Shown here: in pieces, positions 15,136 through 24,800 of the stretch
Layout: each line of letters opens with the position of its first letter
Numbering within the stretch: position 1 is the stretch's first letter
NCBI GenBank assembly: GCA_964444805.1
Contig: CAYUIK010000069.1
Location: 1-25,899 of the forward strand
DNA from: RECG01 sp964444805
GTDB lineage: Bacteria; Bacillota_I; Bacilli_A; Acholeplasmatales; Acholeplasmataceae
Length of the DNA stretch: 25,899 nt
Direction of reading: 5' to 3'
Program-made: the position numbers and the translations under genes
Notes under the pieces: generated by a model
The model's input: only the letters and a program-made list of their open reading frames with translations
The model's database searches: none
Told to the model about the DNA's origin: nothing

Positions 15136-16389
15136 CTAAGAAACCTCGAGAGCTTCTAGAGCTGCTTGTTGATCGTCTAGGAATGCTTGAAGGTTATCAT
15201 TGGTGATCGAACCGTCCATGATGCCGGTGAATACGTCATCGTAGACACCCTTGACTTCCGCCCATGACGTGTAGGAAGAAATCATTTGCAGACCTTCGAC
15301 ATTGGCATTGGCGACAGTCGCGAGACCTTGGCGAATGACGTCGTCTTCGGGATCGTTGCCGAGTGCTTCGGTTGCTTCTTCGATCGTCGGAATCGTTCCG
15401 AGTGCCGCGTAAACGATTTGTTCAGGTGCTGTGAACCACTCGATGAATTCTTCGGCGAGTTCCTGATTCGGTGCGTTGTTCACGATACCGATTCCGTGGC
15501 CACCGATGATCGAACCGGCTTTACCGGTCGTTCCGGTCGGACCGGGGAAAATTTCAAATGCGGCAGGAGATTGCGATACGGCCGTTGCGAGCGGAGCCAT
15601 CAGTTCGAATGCGAGTTTGACGCCGCTTTCCGCGTTCGTCATCAACTCATTCGAAACGTTTGTCGTGAGACTTTCCTGAGCAATGCTGTCTTTCATGGCG
15701 ATGATGTCCTGCCATGCTTTGAGATTTCCGGCATCATTCATAACAGGGAATGCACCGCCGTTCGAGAGTGCCATACCACCGATCTCATAGAGTAGCATCG
15801 ATGTCGTCTGACCTTTGACGTGAACACTGCCTTCACCGATTTCCGCACCCCAGTCGATGAAGTCCTGCCACGTGTAGTCACCGGCGAGGATGTCTTCTTC
15901 GGTTAATCCGTCAGGAAGCGCATCGAATGCTTCCTTGCGGGCATAGGATAGATAGACGTCCGAGTTGACGGGGAAGAAATAACGATTCCCATCGCTGTTG
16001 GTCGAACCATCGAATGTGCTTAGGAATGTCCGGTCGTCCATTGCGGCTTCGAGGTCATCGACGTCCTGCATGTAACCCGCATCGATGTAGTCGGCCATAG
16101 TACCGAAATGCGAGATCAGAAGATCGACGTTATAGTTTTCCGCTTTTTGTTCGGTGTCGATCTTGTTGAAGGTGTCTTCCGCTTGTGCGAGCGTTTCGAA
16201 CTTGATCGTTACGTCGTGTTCTTCTTCGAACGCTTCGAAGATTTCCGTCCGGTATGTTTCCTTTTCGACCACTTCACGACCGAAGTCGCTTAAAATATAC
16301 AATTCGGCTTTTTCATCATCAACTTCCTCGCATGCCGCGAGCAGGAACAATGGTACGATGACCATCAAGAGAACCAGAATTTTTTTCAT
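15136..16389 (-). CDS. Extracellular sugar-binding lipoprotein of ABC transporter (family 1 SBP)
   Basis: 417 residues. Lipoprotein signal MKKILVLLMVIVPLFLLAAC with Cys20 as the lipidated residue, then an acidic mature protein. The overall layout is that of UgpB/MalE-type binding proteins: LYILSDFGREVVEKETYRTEIFEAFEEEHDVTIKFE at the N-lobe, and GHGIGIVNNAPNQELAEEFIEWFTAPEQIVYA near the C-terminus. It would capture the operon's substrate, inferred to be a glycosylglycerate. The ligand is not readable from sequence. AAGGAGG (16407-16401) lies 11 nt before the ATG. A 95-bp gap separates it from the GT4 gene. Confidence 0.93.
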   Translation of the reverse strand: MKKILVLLMVIVPLFLLAACEEVDDEKAELYILSDFGREVVEKETYRTEIFEAFEEEHDVTIKFETLAQAEDTFNKIDTEQKAENYNVDLLISHFGTMADYIDAGYMQDVDDLEAAMDDRTFLSTFDGSTNSDGNRYFFPVNSDVYLSYARKEAFDALPDGLTEEDILAGDYTWQDFIDWGAEIGEGSVHVKGQTTSMLLYEIGGMALSNGGAFPVMNDAGNLKAWQDIIAMKDSIAQESLTTNVSNELMTNAESGVKLAFELMAPLATAVSQSPAAFEIFPGPTGTTGKAGSIIGGHGIGIVNNAPNQELAEEFIEWFTAPEQIVYAALGTIPTIEEATEALGNDPEDDVIRQGLATVANANVEGLQMISSYTSWAEVKGVYDDVFTGIMDGSITNDNLQAFLDDQQAALEALEVS

Positions 16390-16429
16390 GTAGCTTCACT
16401 CCTCCTTATTTTACAACCATTTTAACACC

Positions 16430-16446
16430 ATGTAAGCGTTTTTCAT
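16430..16446. promoter_or_regulatory. cre/LacI-type operator-like site before the binding-protein gene
   Basis: ATGTAAGCGTTTTTCAT at 16430-16446 is a partial dyad matching 12 of 14 positions of the catabolite response element pattern TGWAANCGNTNWCA. It lies in the 95-bp gap between the GT4 and binding-protein genes, a place where an internal promoter could operate. No clean -35/-10 pair is visible. Confidence 0.35.
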
Positions 16447-16484
16447 ATGTTATATAGAACAATAAATAGGATAAGAAGTACGTA

Positions 16485-17825
16485 TCAAATGTTATCCATA
16501 ATACCTTTGAGGATTATAGCGAGTCGATCGAAGGATAATGCATGTCGGGCGATCCGTTCATTCTTTTCGACGATTTTCGCATAGAGCGAACCATCGAAGA
16601 GGACGGATTCGATCTCTTTGGCTGCTCGGTCAAGGATGTCGTCTTTGACGCGAACGACGCCGCGCTCGTCCTTTTCATGTTCATCACCGAGCGAGACGAC
16701 GTCGAACCCGAGTGGTTTGATGTCCGTTTGAAAAACCGGATATTCATAGGCGAGCACAGGCTTTTGGGCAAAAACGGCTTCAATGAATTGGTTCCCCCAC
16801 CCTTCGAGAATCGAGGGATAGGTGACGAAATCACAAGCCGGATAGATGTCCCAAAGGGCATAGACTTTCTTTTCATCTGTTTGATGTCTCTTTGCGGCGA
16901 CGATATCGTTGATGAGTCTGATTTCAAAGGATGCTCGGTCGATCTTGTCTTTCAGGATTTTGAATTTGTCTTCTCTGAGTTCGTTCATGCCGGCGATCAA
17001 AAGGAATACGCGGGTATTCTTGGTTACGGGAATGCCGTTATAGAGCGTATCGCCGATCCGCGCTTCTAGTCTGACCTTGAAGCGTTCGATCGTATCGATC
17101 GCGAGTTCGATCGCCTTGCGGTCTTCGATGCGCGTCGCCTGCAAAAAGACGAGATCATGCGCGGCGATTCCGAGTTTTTCCCGCAAGTCACGATTGTAGT
17201 CGTCTGCGATCCAGGGTTCACGCTCGAAGTCGAAGACGTTTGGCACGACGATGCTGTCGATGCCTTTTCGTGCTTTGAGTTCGGTTTTGGCGATGTTGTT
17301 GATGACGCAGTGAACACCTTTCGAAGCGGGAACGTATCGTTTCAGGAGGTCGTCGATCAAAGGTGTTGTCGGGTGCGCGTAGCGCTCTCTTTCCCAAAAA
17401 AAGTCGTGGTGGTGGTAGATACAGCGAAGATCCATGTGATCGATGGTTTCTTTGATGGCGATGGCTGCCGGAAGGTTCAGTCCGAGCGAAGAGATGTTGT
17501 TCGGTATGATGAGGTCGATCCGTTCTTCTTTAAGGATACGCATGAGTTTATCCCGTATGGTATCCGCGCTGTCGAAGATATCTTTTAAGAGGTCTTTTTC
17601 GTCCTCGTAGTCGTCGAGCGTTTCAAAGGCGTTATGATCGATCTTCTTATGGGTTGCGTCTTTGAGACTCAGATGTTCGATCCGTCTCGTTTCCGCCTCG
17701 GGGCCCGTGCCAGCCACATAGATGACCGTATGTCCGAGGTTTTCAAGGACGGTTTTCCACTTGTCCATTTCGAGGGAAACGCCGTCCGTAGCACCGACAC
17801 GGAAGTGGATCATGGCGATCTTCAT
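16485..17825 (-). CDS. GT4-family glycosyltransferase, possibly acting on glucosylglycerate
   Basis: 446 residues, GT-B fold. The N-terminal acceptor-side domain starts MKIAMIHFRVGATDGVSLEMDKWK (glycine-poor first loop with DGVS). The C-terminal donor-binding domain has the EX7E motif in EGWGNQFIE (Glu341 and Glu349). No signal or membrane segment, so cytoplasmic. The ATGA overlap with the GH13_18 gene and its place among glycerate/ABC genes suggest the acceptor or product is a glycosylglycerate. Mannosylglucosylglycerate synthases of GT4 type are known from thermophiles that use glucosylglycerate, and this could be one. That identification is inference. A few residues in HHHDFFWERERYAHP may contact sugar. 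Confidence 0.8.
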   Translation of the reverse strand: MKIAMIHFRVGATDGVSLEMDKWKTVLENLGHTVIYVAGTGPEAETRRIEHLSLKDATHKKIDHNAFETLDDYEDEKDLLKDIFDSADTIRDKLMRILKEERIDLIIPNNISSLGLNLPAAIAIKETIDHMDLRCIYHHHDFFWERERYAHPTTPLIDDLLKRYVPASKGVHCVINNIAKTELKARKGIDSIVVPNVFDFEREPWIADDYNRDLREKLGIAAHDLVFLQATRIEDRKAIELAIDTIERFKVRLEARIGDTLYNGIPVTKNTRVFLLIAGMNELREDKFKILKDKIDRASFEIRLINDIVAAKRHQTDEKKVYALWDIYPACDFVTYPSILEGWGNQFIEAVFAQKPVLAYEYPVFQTDIKPLGFDVVSLGDEHEKDERGVVRVKDDILDRAAKEIESVLFDGSLYAKIVEKNERIARHALSFDRLAIILKGIMDNI

Positions 17826-19501
17826 AAACGGCCTCCTTCAAGTTCGATCCAGCGATACCGGTAAGGCAGAAGTTCGATCCGCTTAAAGACCGGCAAACCG
17901 GTTCTGATGTCCGTTCCTGCGAACGTGGTATCGAGCATAACGTGTTCATCCGATACGTTGACGAGCACGAGTATGTGCTGATTCGTAGTTTTGTTGCTGC
18001 GGACGATGGAAAAGATGCGGTCGTCCAAAAACAGGACGCCTTGATCCGCATTTGGCGAAAACGCACTTTGTTTTTGACGAACTTCCAGGAGTTCGAGGTA
18101 TTGATTGAATATGTCGTGTCTGATCGAATGCTCATCTTCAAGTTCTTCGATTAAGGCGTCGTAATCGAGTTTTTCACGGTTGATGCGTCTCGGTATCCCC
18201 GAAGATCGAAAGCCTTCCAAGTCGTTTTTCGAACCGATCAGGCTGTGCACGTAGATCCCGGGAACGCCGATGACTGAAAGGAGAATGACTTGCGAGGCGA
18301 TGAACTTGCGGACGCGCGCATCTTTCGTATCCCGACAAGACGTAATCGCATCGAGGTAGCTGATGTTCAGCTCGTAAGGCGTCTTCGTCTTGTCCTTGTT
18401 CGTGCGATAACTGATTTGTCCCTGGTTTTCCATGACGCGTTCGATCAGTCGATCTTTTTCCGAATCGGTCAAAATATCTTCGACCGGTCTCATGCCAATA
18501 CCGTCGTGGCTGGCGAGAAAATTGAAATAGGTCGTATCCTTCGTAAGCGGCGTTTCCTTTAAACGGTCGGCCCAGTTTAGGAGTTTGCGGGCGTTTCCGC
18601 TCACGAAGGAAAAGAGGACGAGCGGAGGGAGCGGAAACTGATAGACCATGTGCGCCTCATCGTGACCGTTGCCGAAATAGGAGACGTTTTCCTGATGGGG
18701 CACGTTCGTTTCGGTTACGATGATCGTTCCCGGAACCGTCAAGTCGAGCACGTAACGCATGAGTTTGACGAGAAGATGGGTTTCCGGCAAGTGGATCGAA
18801 GGCGTGCCGACCTGTTTCCAAAGAAAACCGATGGCGTCGAAGCGAATGAAACGGGCGCCCTTTTTGGCGTAACCGACCAAAATCTCCAGGATCTTGAGCA
18901 AAACGTCGGGGTTTCGATAGTTCAGGTCGACCTGATCCTTAGAAAAAGTCGCCCAGAGATGCGTCGTTCCGCTTGTTGTTTCATAAGGATAATGCAAAGG
19001 CAGGGCCCGTGGGCGGACGACGTCGCCATAGTCGAGCATCGGGTCGCACGCAATGAAATAATCCTGATAGGCGACCTGTCCTTCTGAAAAAGCTTTGAAC
19101 CAAGCGCTCGAGCGGGAGATGTGGTTGATGACGGCGTCGAACATGAGACCATGGTTTCGCGCGAGTCTTTCGATGTCGTCCCACGTGCCGAGATTTTCAT
19201 CGATCTTCTCGTAGTCGATGACGGAAAATCCGTCATCGGAACTATAGGGGAACATCGGTAAGATGTGGACGTTTTCGATTAGACCCTTCGTCCGTTCGTG
19301 TAAAAAGCGATCGAGCGTGTAAAGGGGCGCTTCTTTCGCTTTAACGATCGAATCACCGTACGTGATGAGCATCACGTCCTGTTCGGTGACCCATGGCTTT
19401 TTCTCGCTCGTTCGATTGGCTTCGATCAGGCTCAAGACGCTTTCATAAACGCGATTTGCCTGATCCGGATAGAGTTTTTGAATGATCTCTCGTATATTCA
19501 T
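17822..19501 (-). CDS. GH13_18 glycoside phosphorylase, probably glucosylglycerate phosphorylase
   Basis: 559 residues. TIM-barrel alpha-amylase superfamily, sucrose phosphorylase subfamily: HILPMFPYSSDDGFSV (79-94), FDAVINHIS (121-129), nucleophile Asp222 in RFIRFDAIGF, acid/base Glu264 in IVTETNVPH, and Asp333 in SHDGIG. Typical sucrose phosphorylases are about 480-505 residues; glucosylglycerate phosphorylases and sucrose 6'-phosphate phosphorylases are longer, like this one. Expected reaction: glucosylglycerate plus phosphate to glucose-1-phosphate plus D-glycerate. The adjoining glycerate kinase (ATGA overlap) favours this over sucrose substrates. No fructokinase is present. Cytoplasmic, no signal peptide. 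Confidence 0.9.
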   Translation of the reverse strand: MNIREIIQKLYPDQANRVYESVLSLIEANRTSEKKPWVTEQDVMLITYGDSIVKAKEAPLYTLDRFLHERTKGLIENVHILPMFPYSSDDGFSVIDYEKIDENLGTWDDIERLARNHGLMFDAVINHISRSSAWFKAFSEGQVAYQDYFIACDPMLDYGDVVRPRALPLHYPYETTSGTTHLWATFSKDQVDLNYRNPDVLLKILEILVGYAKKGARFIRFDAIGFLWKQVGTPSIHLPETHLLVKLMRYVLDLTVPGTIIVTETNVPHQENVSYFGNGHDEAHMVYQFPLPPLVLFSFVSGNARKLLNWADRLKETPLTKDTTYFNFLASHDGIGMRPVEDILTDSEKDRLIERVMENQGQISYRTNKDKTKTPYELNISYLDAITSCRDTKDARVRKFIASQVILLSVIGVPGIYVHSLIGSKNDLEGFRSSGIPRRINREKLDYDALIEELEDEHSIRHDIFNQYLELLEVRQKQSAFSPNADQGVLFLDDRIFSIVRSNKTTNQHILVLVNVSDEHVMLDTTFAGTDIRTGLPVFKRIELLPYRYRWIELEGGRL

Positions 19502-20601
19502 GGCGATACCTTGATACGTTCCAGCATGTTCGTGAGCGCGCGTATGGGATTGGAAAGTGATGTTTGCAAATCGGCGTACTTCGGAACGATGACGTGGATT
19601 TCGTCCATGTATTCAATGTCCTTTGATTCCTCGCTGACCGCGAAGACGCCGATTACGCGTTTCTGGTGTTTTTTGGCGAGTTTCGCAATGCCATAGGGCG
19701 CTTTGCCGAAACGCGTTTGACGGTCGAGTCGCCCTTCGCCGACGATTACGACATCCGAAGCCAGGATCTTTTTTTCGATGTCGAGCAGCTGGATCATGTA
19801 ATCGATTCCCGAAGATACGTCGGCTTTTAGGAAAGCCATAGCCCCGAATCCGCACCCGCCGGCAGCGCCGGCGCCGGGCATGTGGCGATACGTCTGTTCG
19901 AAGTGCTCTTCAACGACGTCCGCGTAACGGGTCATGTTGGCTTCAAGGATATGTTGCATGTGTTCGGTAGCGCCTTTTTGTTTGGCGTAGATGTTCGCAC
20001 AACCGTCCTTACCGAGCAAGGGGTTTTCCACGTCGCTTGCCATGATGAACGTAACGTCTTTCGTCAGTTCGTCGAGTGCACTCGTGTCGAATCTCGTAAT
20101 GCTTCCCAATAGATTTCCGTTGATCGCATCCGTGATCGGTTGATCGTGGTTGTAGAACCGGACGCCGAGTGCCTGGACCAGACCGGCAGCCGCATCGTTG
20201 GTCGCGCTTCCACCAAGACCGATGACGATTTTTCTGGCACCTTTCGATATGGCGTCTTTAACGAGCAAACCGAGACCATAGGTCGTGGTCTCAAGCGGAT
20301 TCATCCGCGTTTCATCGATTTTATTCAGTCCGTTTACGCTGGAAAGTTCGATGAACGCAACCCCCTCATGAATGATATAGGATGATGCGATCGGATCACC
20401 CAATGAACCAAGGGTGAGAGTCGTTTTTGGCTCTTCATGATAAAAATCGTTGATCGCGTCAACGAAACCTTCACCGCCATCACTAATCGGCATCGATTCG
20501 ACCTCGTAATTCCTGTTTTGATAGAATTTCTTGATGATGTGCGCGATGTCCACCGATGAAAGCGTCCCCTTGAAAGAGTCCACTGCTACGAGTATGTTCA
20601 T
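19498..20601 (-). CDS. glxK: Glycerate 2-kinase (GlxK/GarK type)
   Basis: 367 residues, full length for the GlxK/GarK family. It starts MNILVAVDSFKGTLSS (substrate-binding DSFKG), with SDGGEGFVDA at about 42-51, IGLGGSATNDAAAGLVQALGVRFY in the middle, GAGAAGGCGFG and GEGRLDRQTRFGKAPYGIAKLA near the C-terminus. All are diagnostic of D-glycerate 2-kinases. Reaction: D-glycerate plus ATP to 2-phosphoglycerate, feeding glycolysis. First gene of the operon, preceded by AAGGAG at 20617-20612. It would remove the glycerate released by the phosphorylase encoded next. Confidence 0.93.
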   Translation of the reverse strand: MNILVAVDSFKGTLSSVDIAHIIKKFYQNRNYEVESMPISDGGEGFVDAINDFYHEEPKTTLTLGSLGDPIASSYIIHEGVAFIELSSVNGLNKIDETRMNPLETTTYGLGLLVKDAISKGARKIVIGLGGSATNDAAAGLVQALGVRFYNHDQPITDAINGNLLGSITRFDTSALDELTKDVTFIMASDVENPLLGKDGCANIYAKQKGATEHMQHILEANMTRYADVVEEHFEQTYRHMPGAGAAGGCGFGAMAFLKADVSSGIDYMIQLLDIEKKILASDVVIVGEGRLDRQTRFGKAPYGIAKLAKKHQKRVIGVFAVSEESKDIEYMDEIHVIVPKYADLQTSLSNPIRALTNMLERIKVSP

Positions 20602-20630
20602 GTGCGATCCACTCCTTGATTGTCATGTTT

Positions 20631-20714
20631 ATTGTATACGAAAGCAGCGGATATTCATATATTACGAGGAATACAATTTCCGTGATTTCATTTTGTTATG
20701 TGTTACAGGTAACA
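20631..20714 (-). promoter_or_regulatory. Candidate promoter and dyad upstream of the glycerate operon
   Basis: A -10-like TACAAT lies at 20636-20631 with no clear -35 (TATGAA at 20659-20654). About 65 bp further upstream is the perfect 6-bp dyad TGTTAC-AG-GTAACA (20701-20714), flanked by direct repeats CGtGATTTCAT (20681-20691) and CGcGATTTCAT (20721-20731). A weak -35 with an upstream dyad is what an activator such as CdaR would need. The assignment is inference. Confidence 0.5.
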
Positions 20715-20748
20715 AGTTGTCGCGATTTCATGAGTCGAATGGTTCGAG

Positions 20749-20880
20749 TTAATCCACGGATGCCCTGGCCAAGTCCATGGATCGTTTCGCCTCGATCGGA
20801 GTCTTGGATGTCGTGCTCTTCTGTCCGTTCAAAACACCGGTTCGCGTGACAGATGGCCGGCTGAAAAGGTCAATCGCCAT
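20749..20880 (-). CDS. Possible 43-residue protein
   Basis: ATG 20880 to TAA 20751-20749 reads a basic, hydrophilic peptide beginning MAIDLFSRPS. Codon choice (ACG, CGA, GAG, ATC) resembles neighbouring genes, but the ribosome binding site is weak (GAAG about 4 nt ahead) and there is no clear promoter. The rest of the 20602-21027 intergenic region shows only the operon dyad, the AT-rich stretch and an AAAAACGCGTTTTT palindrome at 20944-20957. Confidence 0.22.
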   Translation of the reverse strand: MAIDLFSRPSVTRTGVLNGQKSTTSKTPIEAKRSMDLARASVD

Positions 20881-21027
20881 ATCTTCATTTTAGTACAGTT
20901 TAAGTCAAATGTCTACCACCTGGACCCTTTCGATTCAGCGCGGAAAAACGCGTTTTTTTTGTTTTGTAAAGAAAACGTATAGAAATCATTAAGATTTACT
21001 GTATTTTCGGATTATACGAAAAACGGA

Positions 21028-21036
21028 TGGTACAAT
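21028..21036 (+). promoter_or_regulatory. Extended -10 promoter for the surface-protein operon
   Basis: TGgTACAAT at 21028-21036 is an extended -10 element. Transcription would start near 21043, upstream of AGGAAGG at 21058-21064. No good -35 is seen, as is common with extended -10 promoters. Confidence 0.55.
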
Positions 21037-21077
21037 GAATTTGTCACGAGATCGTCTAGGAAGGTGTGCATGCATAC

Positions 21078-21881
21078 ATGAGACTTTATATAAAAACGGT
21101 TTTAGCGCTGATCGCGACACTTCTTCTTGTTTCCTGCCTCGAACAGGATATTCCCTGGCGAAGCATATACGTCGAAATGACGGATGGCATGTTCCAAGGG
21201 GATGACGCGTTCGATCGGGTGACCCAAGATCTCGTTTTTTTACGCGAATCGTTGACGGATCCTTCCGTGGCGGTTTCTTGGTATTCGGATAACACCGACA
21301 TCATCGATCACGACGGAAACGTTACTCGGCCAGCCGATGAGATCGAAATGGTGACGATCACGATCGAATTAGTTGGCGAAACGGATAACAGGACCTACAC
21401 GATCACCGTATACGTTATGCCGATCGAAACCATCCATGTTACGTTTATCTCTTTCGCAGAAGAAACGATCGTCGAAGTCCCCAATCTGTCGACGGTCGAC
21501 CCCATCGAACCTCCGCATCACCCCGCCTTCGACTTTATCGGTTGGCGGAACGCTGCTGACGATTCGTTTTTCGATTTTGAGACCCCAATCAAAGAGGACC
21601 TCACTCTCATCGCTGAATGGGAAGAACGAAGCTATCGGGTCACCTTCGACTCGCGTGGGGGAAGCGAAGTGCCGAGCATCGAGAACGTCATCCATAGCGA
21701 GACGATTTTGGATCTGGAAGAACCTGTTCGAACAGGTTATCTTTTCGTCGGCTGGATCTTTATCGATGCTTTCGGCAACGAACAACTCCTCGTGGAAAAC
21801 AAAACGATCATCAACGAAAACATCAAAGCTTATGCTTTGTGGATCATAGATCAAGAATATGAAAAGGAGTCTAACACATGA
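21078..21881 (+). CDS. Lipoprotein with Ig-like and InlB B-repeat domains
   Basis: 267 residues from ATG 21078. A GTG at 21066 in the same frame overlaps the AGGAAGG ribosome site, so the ATG is preferred although its spacing (13 nt) is long. Signal ending LLLVSC with Cys20 lipidated. Residues about 30-120 resemble the atrophied bacterial Ig domain: SVAVSWYSDNTDIIDHDGNVTRPAD, then VTITIEL. Residues about 125-255 hold two InlB/Flg_new-type repeats, recognised by FDFIGWRNAADDSFFDF..LTLIAEWE and VTFDSRGGSEVPS..RTGYLFVGW. Anchored on the cell surface. ATGA overlap with the giant gene that follows means the two are made together. Confidence 0.85.
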   Translation: MRLYIKTVLALIATLLLVSCLEQDIPWRSIYVEMTDGMFQGDDAFDRVTQDLVFLRESLTDPSVAVSWYSDNTDIIDHDGNVTRPADEIEMVTITIELVGETDNRTYTITVYVMPIETIHVTFISFAEETIVEVPNLSTVDPIEPPHHPAFDFIGWRNAADDSFFDFETPIKEDLTLIAEWEERSYRVTFDSRGGSEVPSIENVIHSETILDLEEPVRTGYLFVGWIFIDAFGNEQLLVENKTIINENIKAYALWIIDQEYEKESNT

Positions 21882-24800
21882 TACGAACGAAACGATTATT
21901 TCTCTTGTTGTTGCTTTCGACATTCGCCTTCGTAATCTCCGCGCAAACCGTGTTTGCCGAGGAGACCGACGAAACCGCGACCATTACCTACGTCGTGAGC
22001 GAAGATGCGCTTGAGGGCCTCGAGCCCATGGATCCCCCCGAACCCGTCACGGGTATCGTCGGACGCGAAGTGCATCACATTCCGACGCTCACCTCATCGG
22101 TATATACGTTTCTTGGATGGTATTACTATGACGATCAAGGCGATCAGGTCCAACACAAAAAGTATGACGTCATTACGGAAGACCTGACCCTCTACGGTTC
22201 TTGGCGCTTAACCCCGAGAGTCGTACGGTACGAACTCGATGGTGGCGAGAATAGCCCCGAGAACCCGCAGATCGTCTATGGCAATGAGACGTACGAACTC
22301 GGTGATGCTTCCAAGGAAGGTCACGATTTCCTTGGTTGGGAATTCGACGGGGAAGTCGTCACATCTCTCGAAAACGTCACATCAAGCCTTACGTTGACCG
22401 CACTCTATGAAGCGATCGACGTGGTCCTAACGCTCGATCCCAATAACGGCGATGACCCATACGAAGAGGTCGTCACCTATGGCGAATCCTATCTGATAAC
22501 CGAACCGAGTCGTCAAGGCTATGACTTCGCGGGTTGGCAGGATGAGGATGAGAACCCCTTCGAAGCGAGCGGCACCGTCGATTTCACCGCAGCTCAAAGC
22601 CTCTATGCCGTGTGGACACCAAAAGAGGATACGCCCTATGAAGTCGTTACCTATTTCGAACAACTCGATGGCAGCTATGAAAGTGAATCCGAGGCATTCC
22701 AAGGAACGACCGAATCTTTGATCGAACTGACGCCTGAAGCCGTCACCGGATTCGTATTGAACGAAGAGGACAGTGTCCTTTCCGGATTAGTTACGGCCGA
22801 CGGTTCGCTCGTCCTATCGATCTATTATGATCGTGCGATCTACAGTGTCGATTTCCTCGATGAGAACGATGAGCTAATCGAAACACAACAGATCCCTTAT
22901 GAAGGATCGGGGATTGCCCCAGAATATTTAGTTCCCGGCTATGCGGTAAGCTTCGATGAATCGCTCTACCAAAACGTTACCGAGGACGTATCGGTCCCCG
23001 CTATCCTCGTGGCGAACACCTACGAGATCACCTTCGACCAGGACGGCATTGACCCGCTATCCGTGACCTTTGACCAGGAAATCGGTACGATGCCGGTTGC
23101 TGAAGCACCGGTCGATGAAGTCTTTAACGGTTGGAAAGATGCTGAAGGTACGTTCTACAACCAAAACAGCATCTATGATATCGTCGGCGACCTCCAACTC
23201 TTCGCTGATTTCATTCCCGAATCGGACGTCGCCTATACGATTGAATACCGTTTTGAAGATGAAGCGGGTAACTTCGTCGTTAATGAAGATGAAACCCTAA
23301 CGCTTACCGACTCGGCTGGAACCGAAGTCACGGCTCCAGAGCTCGTGGACATTCCTGACGGATATCAACGCGTAGGCGACCTGCCGAGCGGCATCGTCAC
23401 GACAGCTGGAGAAGGCCTCCTTCTCGTAGTCGACTATGAGCGGATCACGCTCACCGTGACCTTCAGTTACTATGAAGAGGACGTCCTGATCGCAAGCGAT
23501 GTCGACGTCAAGTACGGTCTCGATGTCGTTGCCCCGACGCTCGATGAGCGTATGGGTTACACCTTTACCGGTTGGGATGCAAGCCTAGAAGATATCATCG
23601 AGTCACAAACCATGACCGCGCTCTATGAGCTGGTAACCTATCAGATTACCTATCATTATGGTGATGAGGACTCCTTCGATGACCCGGCCGTACACGAAAG
23701 CCCGGTTACGAGTTACACGATCGAATCCGCCGAAGTCGTTTTGACGGATCCGACAAGAACGACCTATGTTTTCGATGGTTGGTATGACGCCGAAACCGGT
23801 GGATCGCTTGTTACAAGCATTCCTGCCGGCAGCGTCGGTGACGTCGATCTCTACGCTTCATGGAGCGTCATCACCTACACCGTGACCTTCGAAAAAGATT
23901 CGGAAATAATCTTTGAAGTCGACGTTGAGATCAGTGGAACCGTCGCCGAAGAGGACTTCCCAGCCGTGACCGCACCCGAAGGACAGGCTCTTCTCTACTG
24001 GTATTACGGCGACGAGATGGAGTTCACTTCCGATACGATCGTCAACAGTGACCTCACGGTCTATCCGCTCTTCGCCGATGCCGTCTTGATCACGTTCCTG
24101 GATGAGTTCGGTAAAACGCTCGAAAGCGACATGGTCGTCGTCGGCATGCCGATCGACGCACCGGAGCTCCCTGTCGAGGATGGTTATTCCTATGCCTGGG
24201 ATCAAACGGTTCCGGAAGTCGCATCGACCGATCTTGAGATCCAAGCGGTTAAGACCGTTAACACGTACACGATTACTTTTGATTCGCAAGGCGGAAGTAC
24301 AGTCAACCCGCTCGACTTCGACTTCGGTGAGGCTACGTCGGCACCCGAAGAACCAACTCGAGACGGATACGACTTCGATGGTTGGTTCGAAGATGCTGAA
24401 GCAACGCTTCCCTACGCATTCACGACGATGCCCGCTGAGGATCTATTGCTCTATGCCGGATGGTCGGAGACTGGCGGTCAAGAAATCGTCGTCTACAGCA
24501 CCGGATTCGAAAGCGAAGAAGGATTTGCATCTTCTACGTCGTACAATAACACGACCGTCAAGTACGAAGGAGAAGACGGCAAGAAATGGGGCTTCTTCTA
24601 TGGTACGCCTTCGACTACGTCACCTATGACCGGTGAGCAGTCCGCCCAGATGCGTTGGTATTCTTCCGCTCCGGATAATCTCGGTTACATCTTTACCGAT
24701 TTCGATTCTCAGAACATCCACCGTGTTGCCTTCCTGGCAAAGAGCACGAGTTCGATCGAATTGACCGTGTCGCTCTCGATCGACGGTGGTAATACCTGGA

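Noticed and set aside
20944..20957. AAAAACGCGTTTTT palindrome with T-run considered as a terminator
   Set aside because: The GC stem is only CGCG and both flanking genes are transcribed away from it, so there is no transcript that needs ending here.
22200..24480. Repetitive appearance of the giant gene considered as tandem DNA repeats or CRISPR-like array
   Set aside because: The repetition is at the protein level (InlB/MucBP units of about 60-75 residues); the DNA units are diverged and there are no constant repeats with variable spacers.
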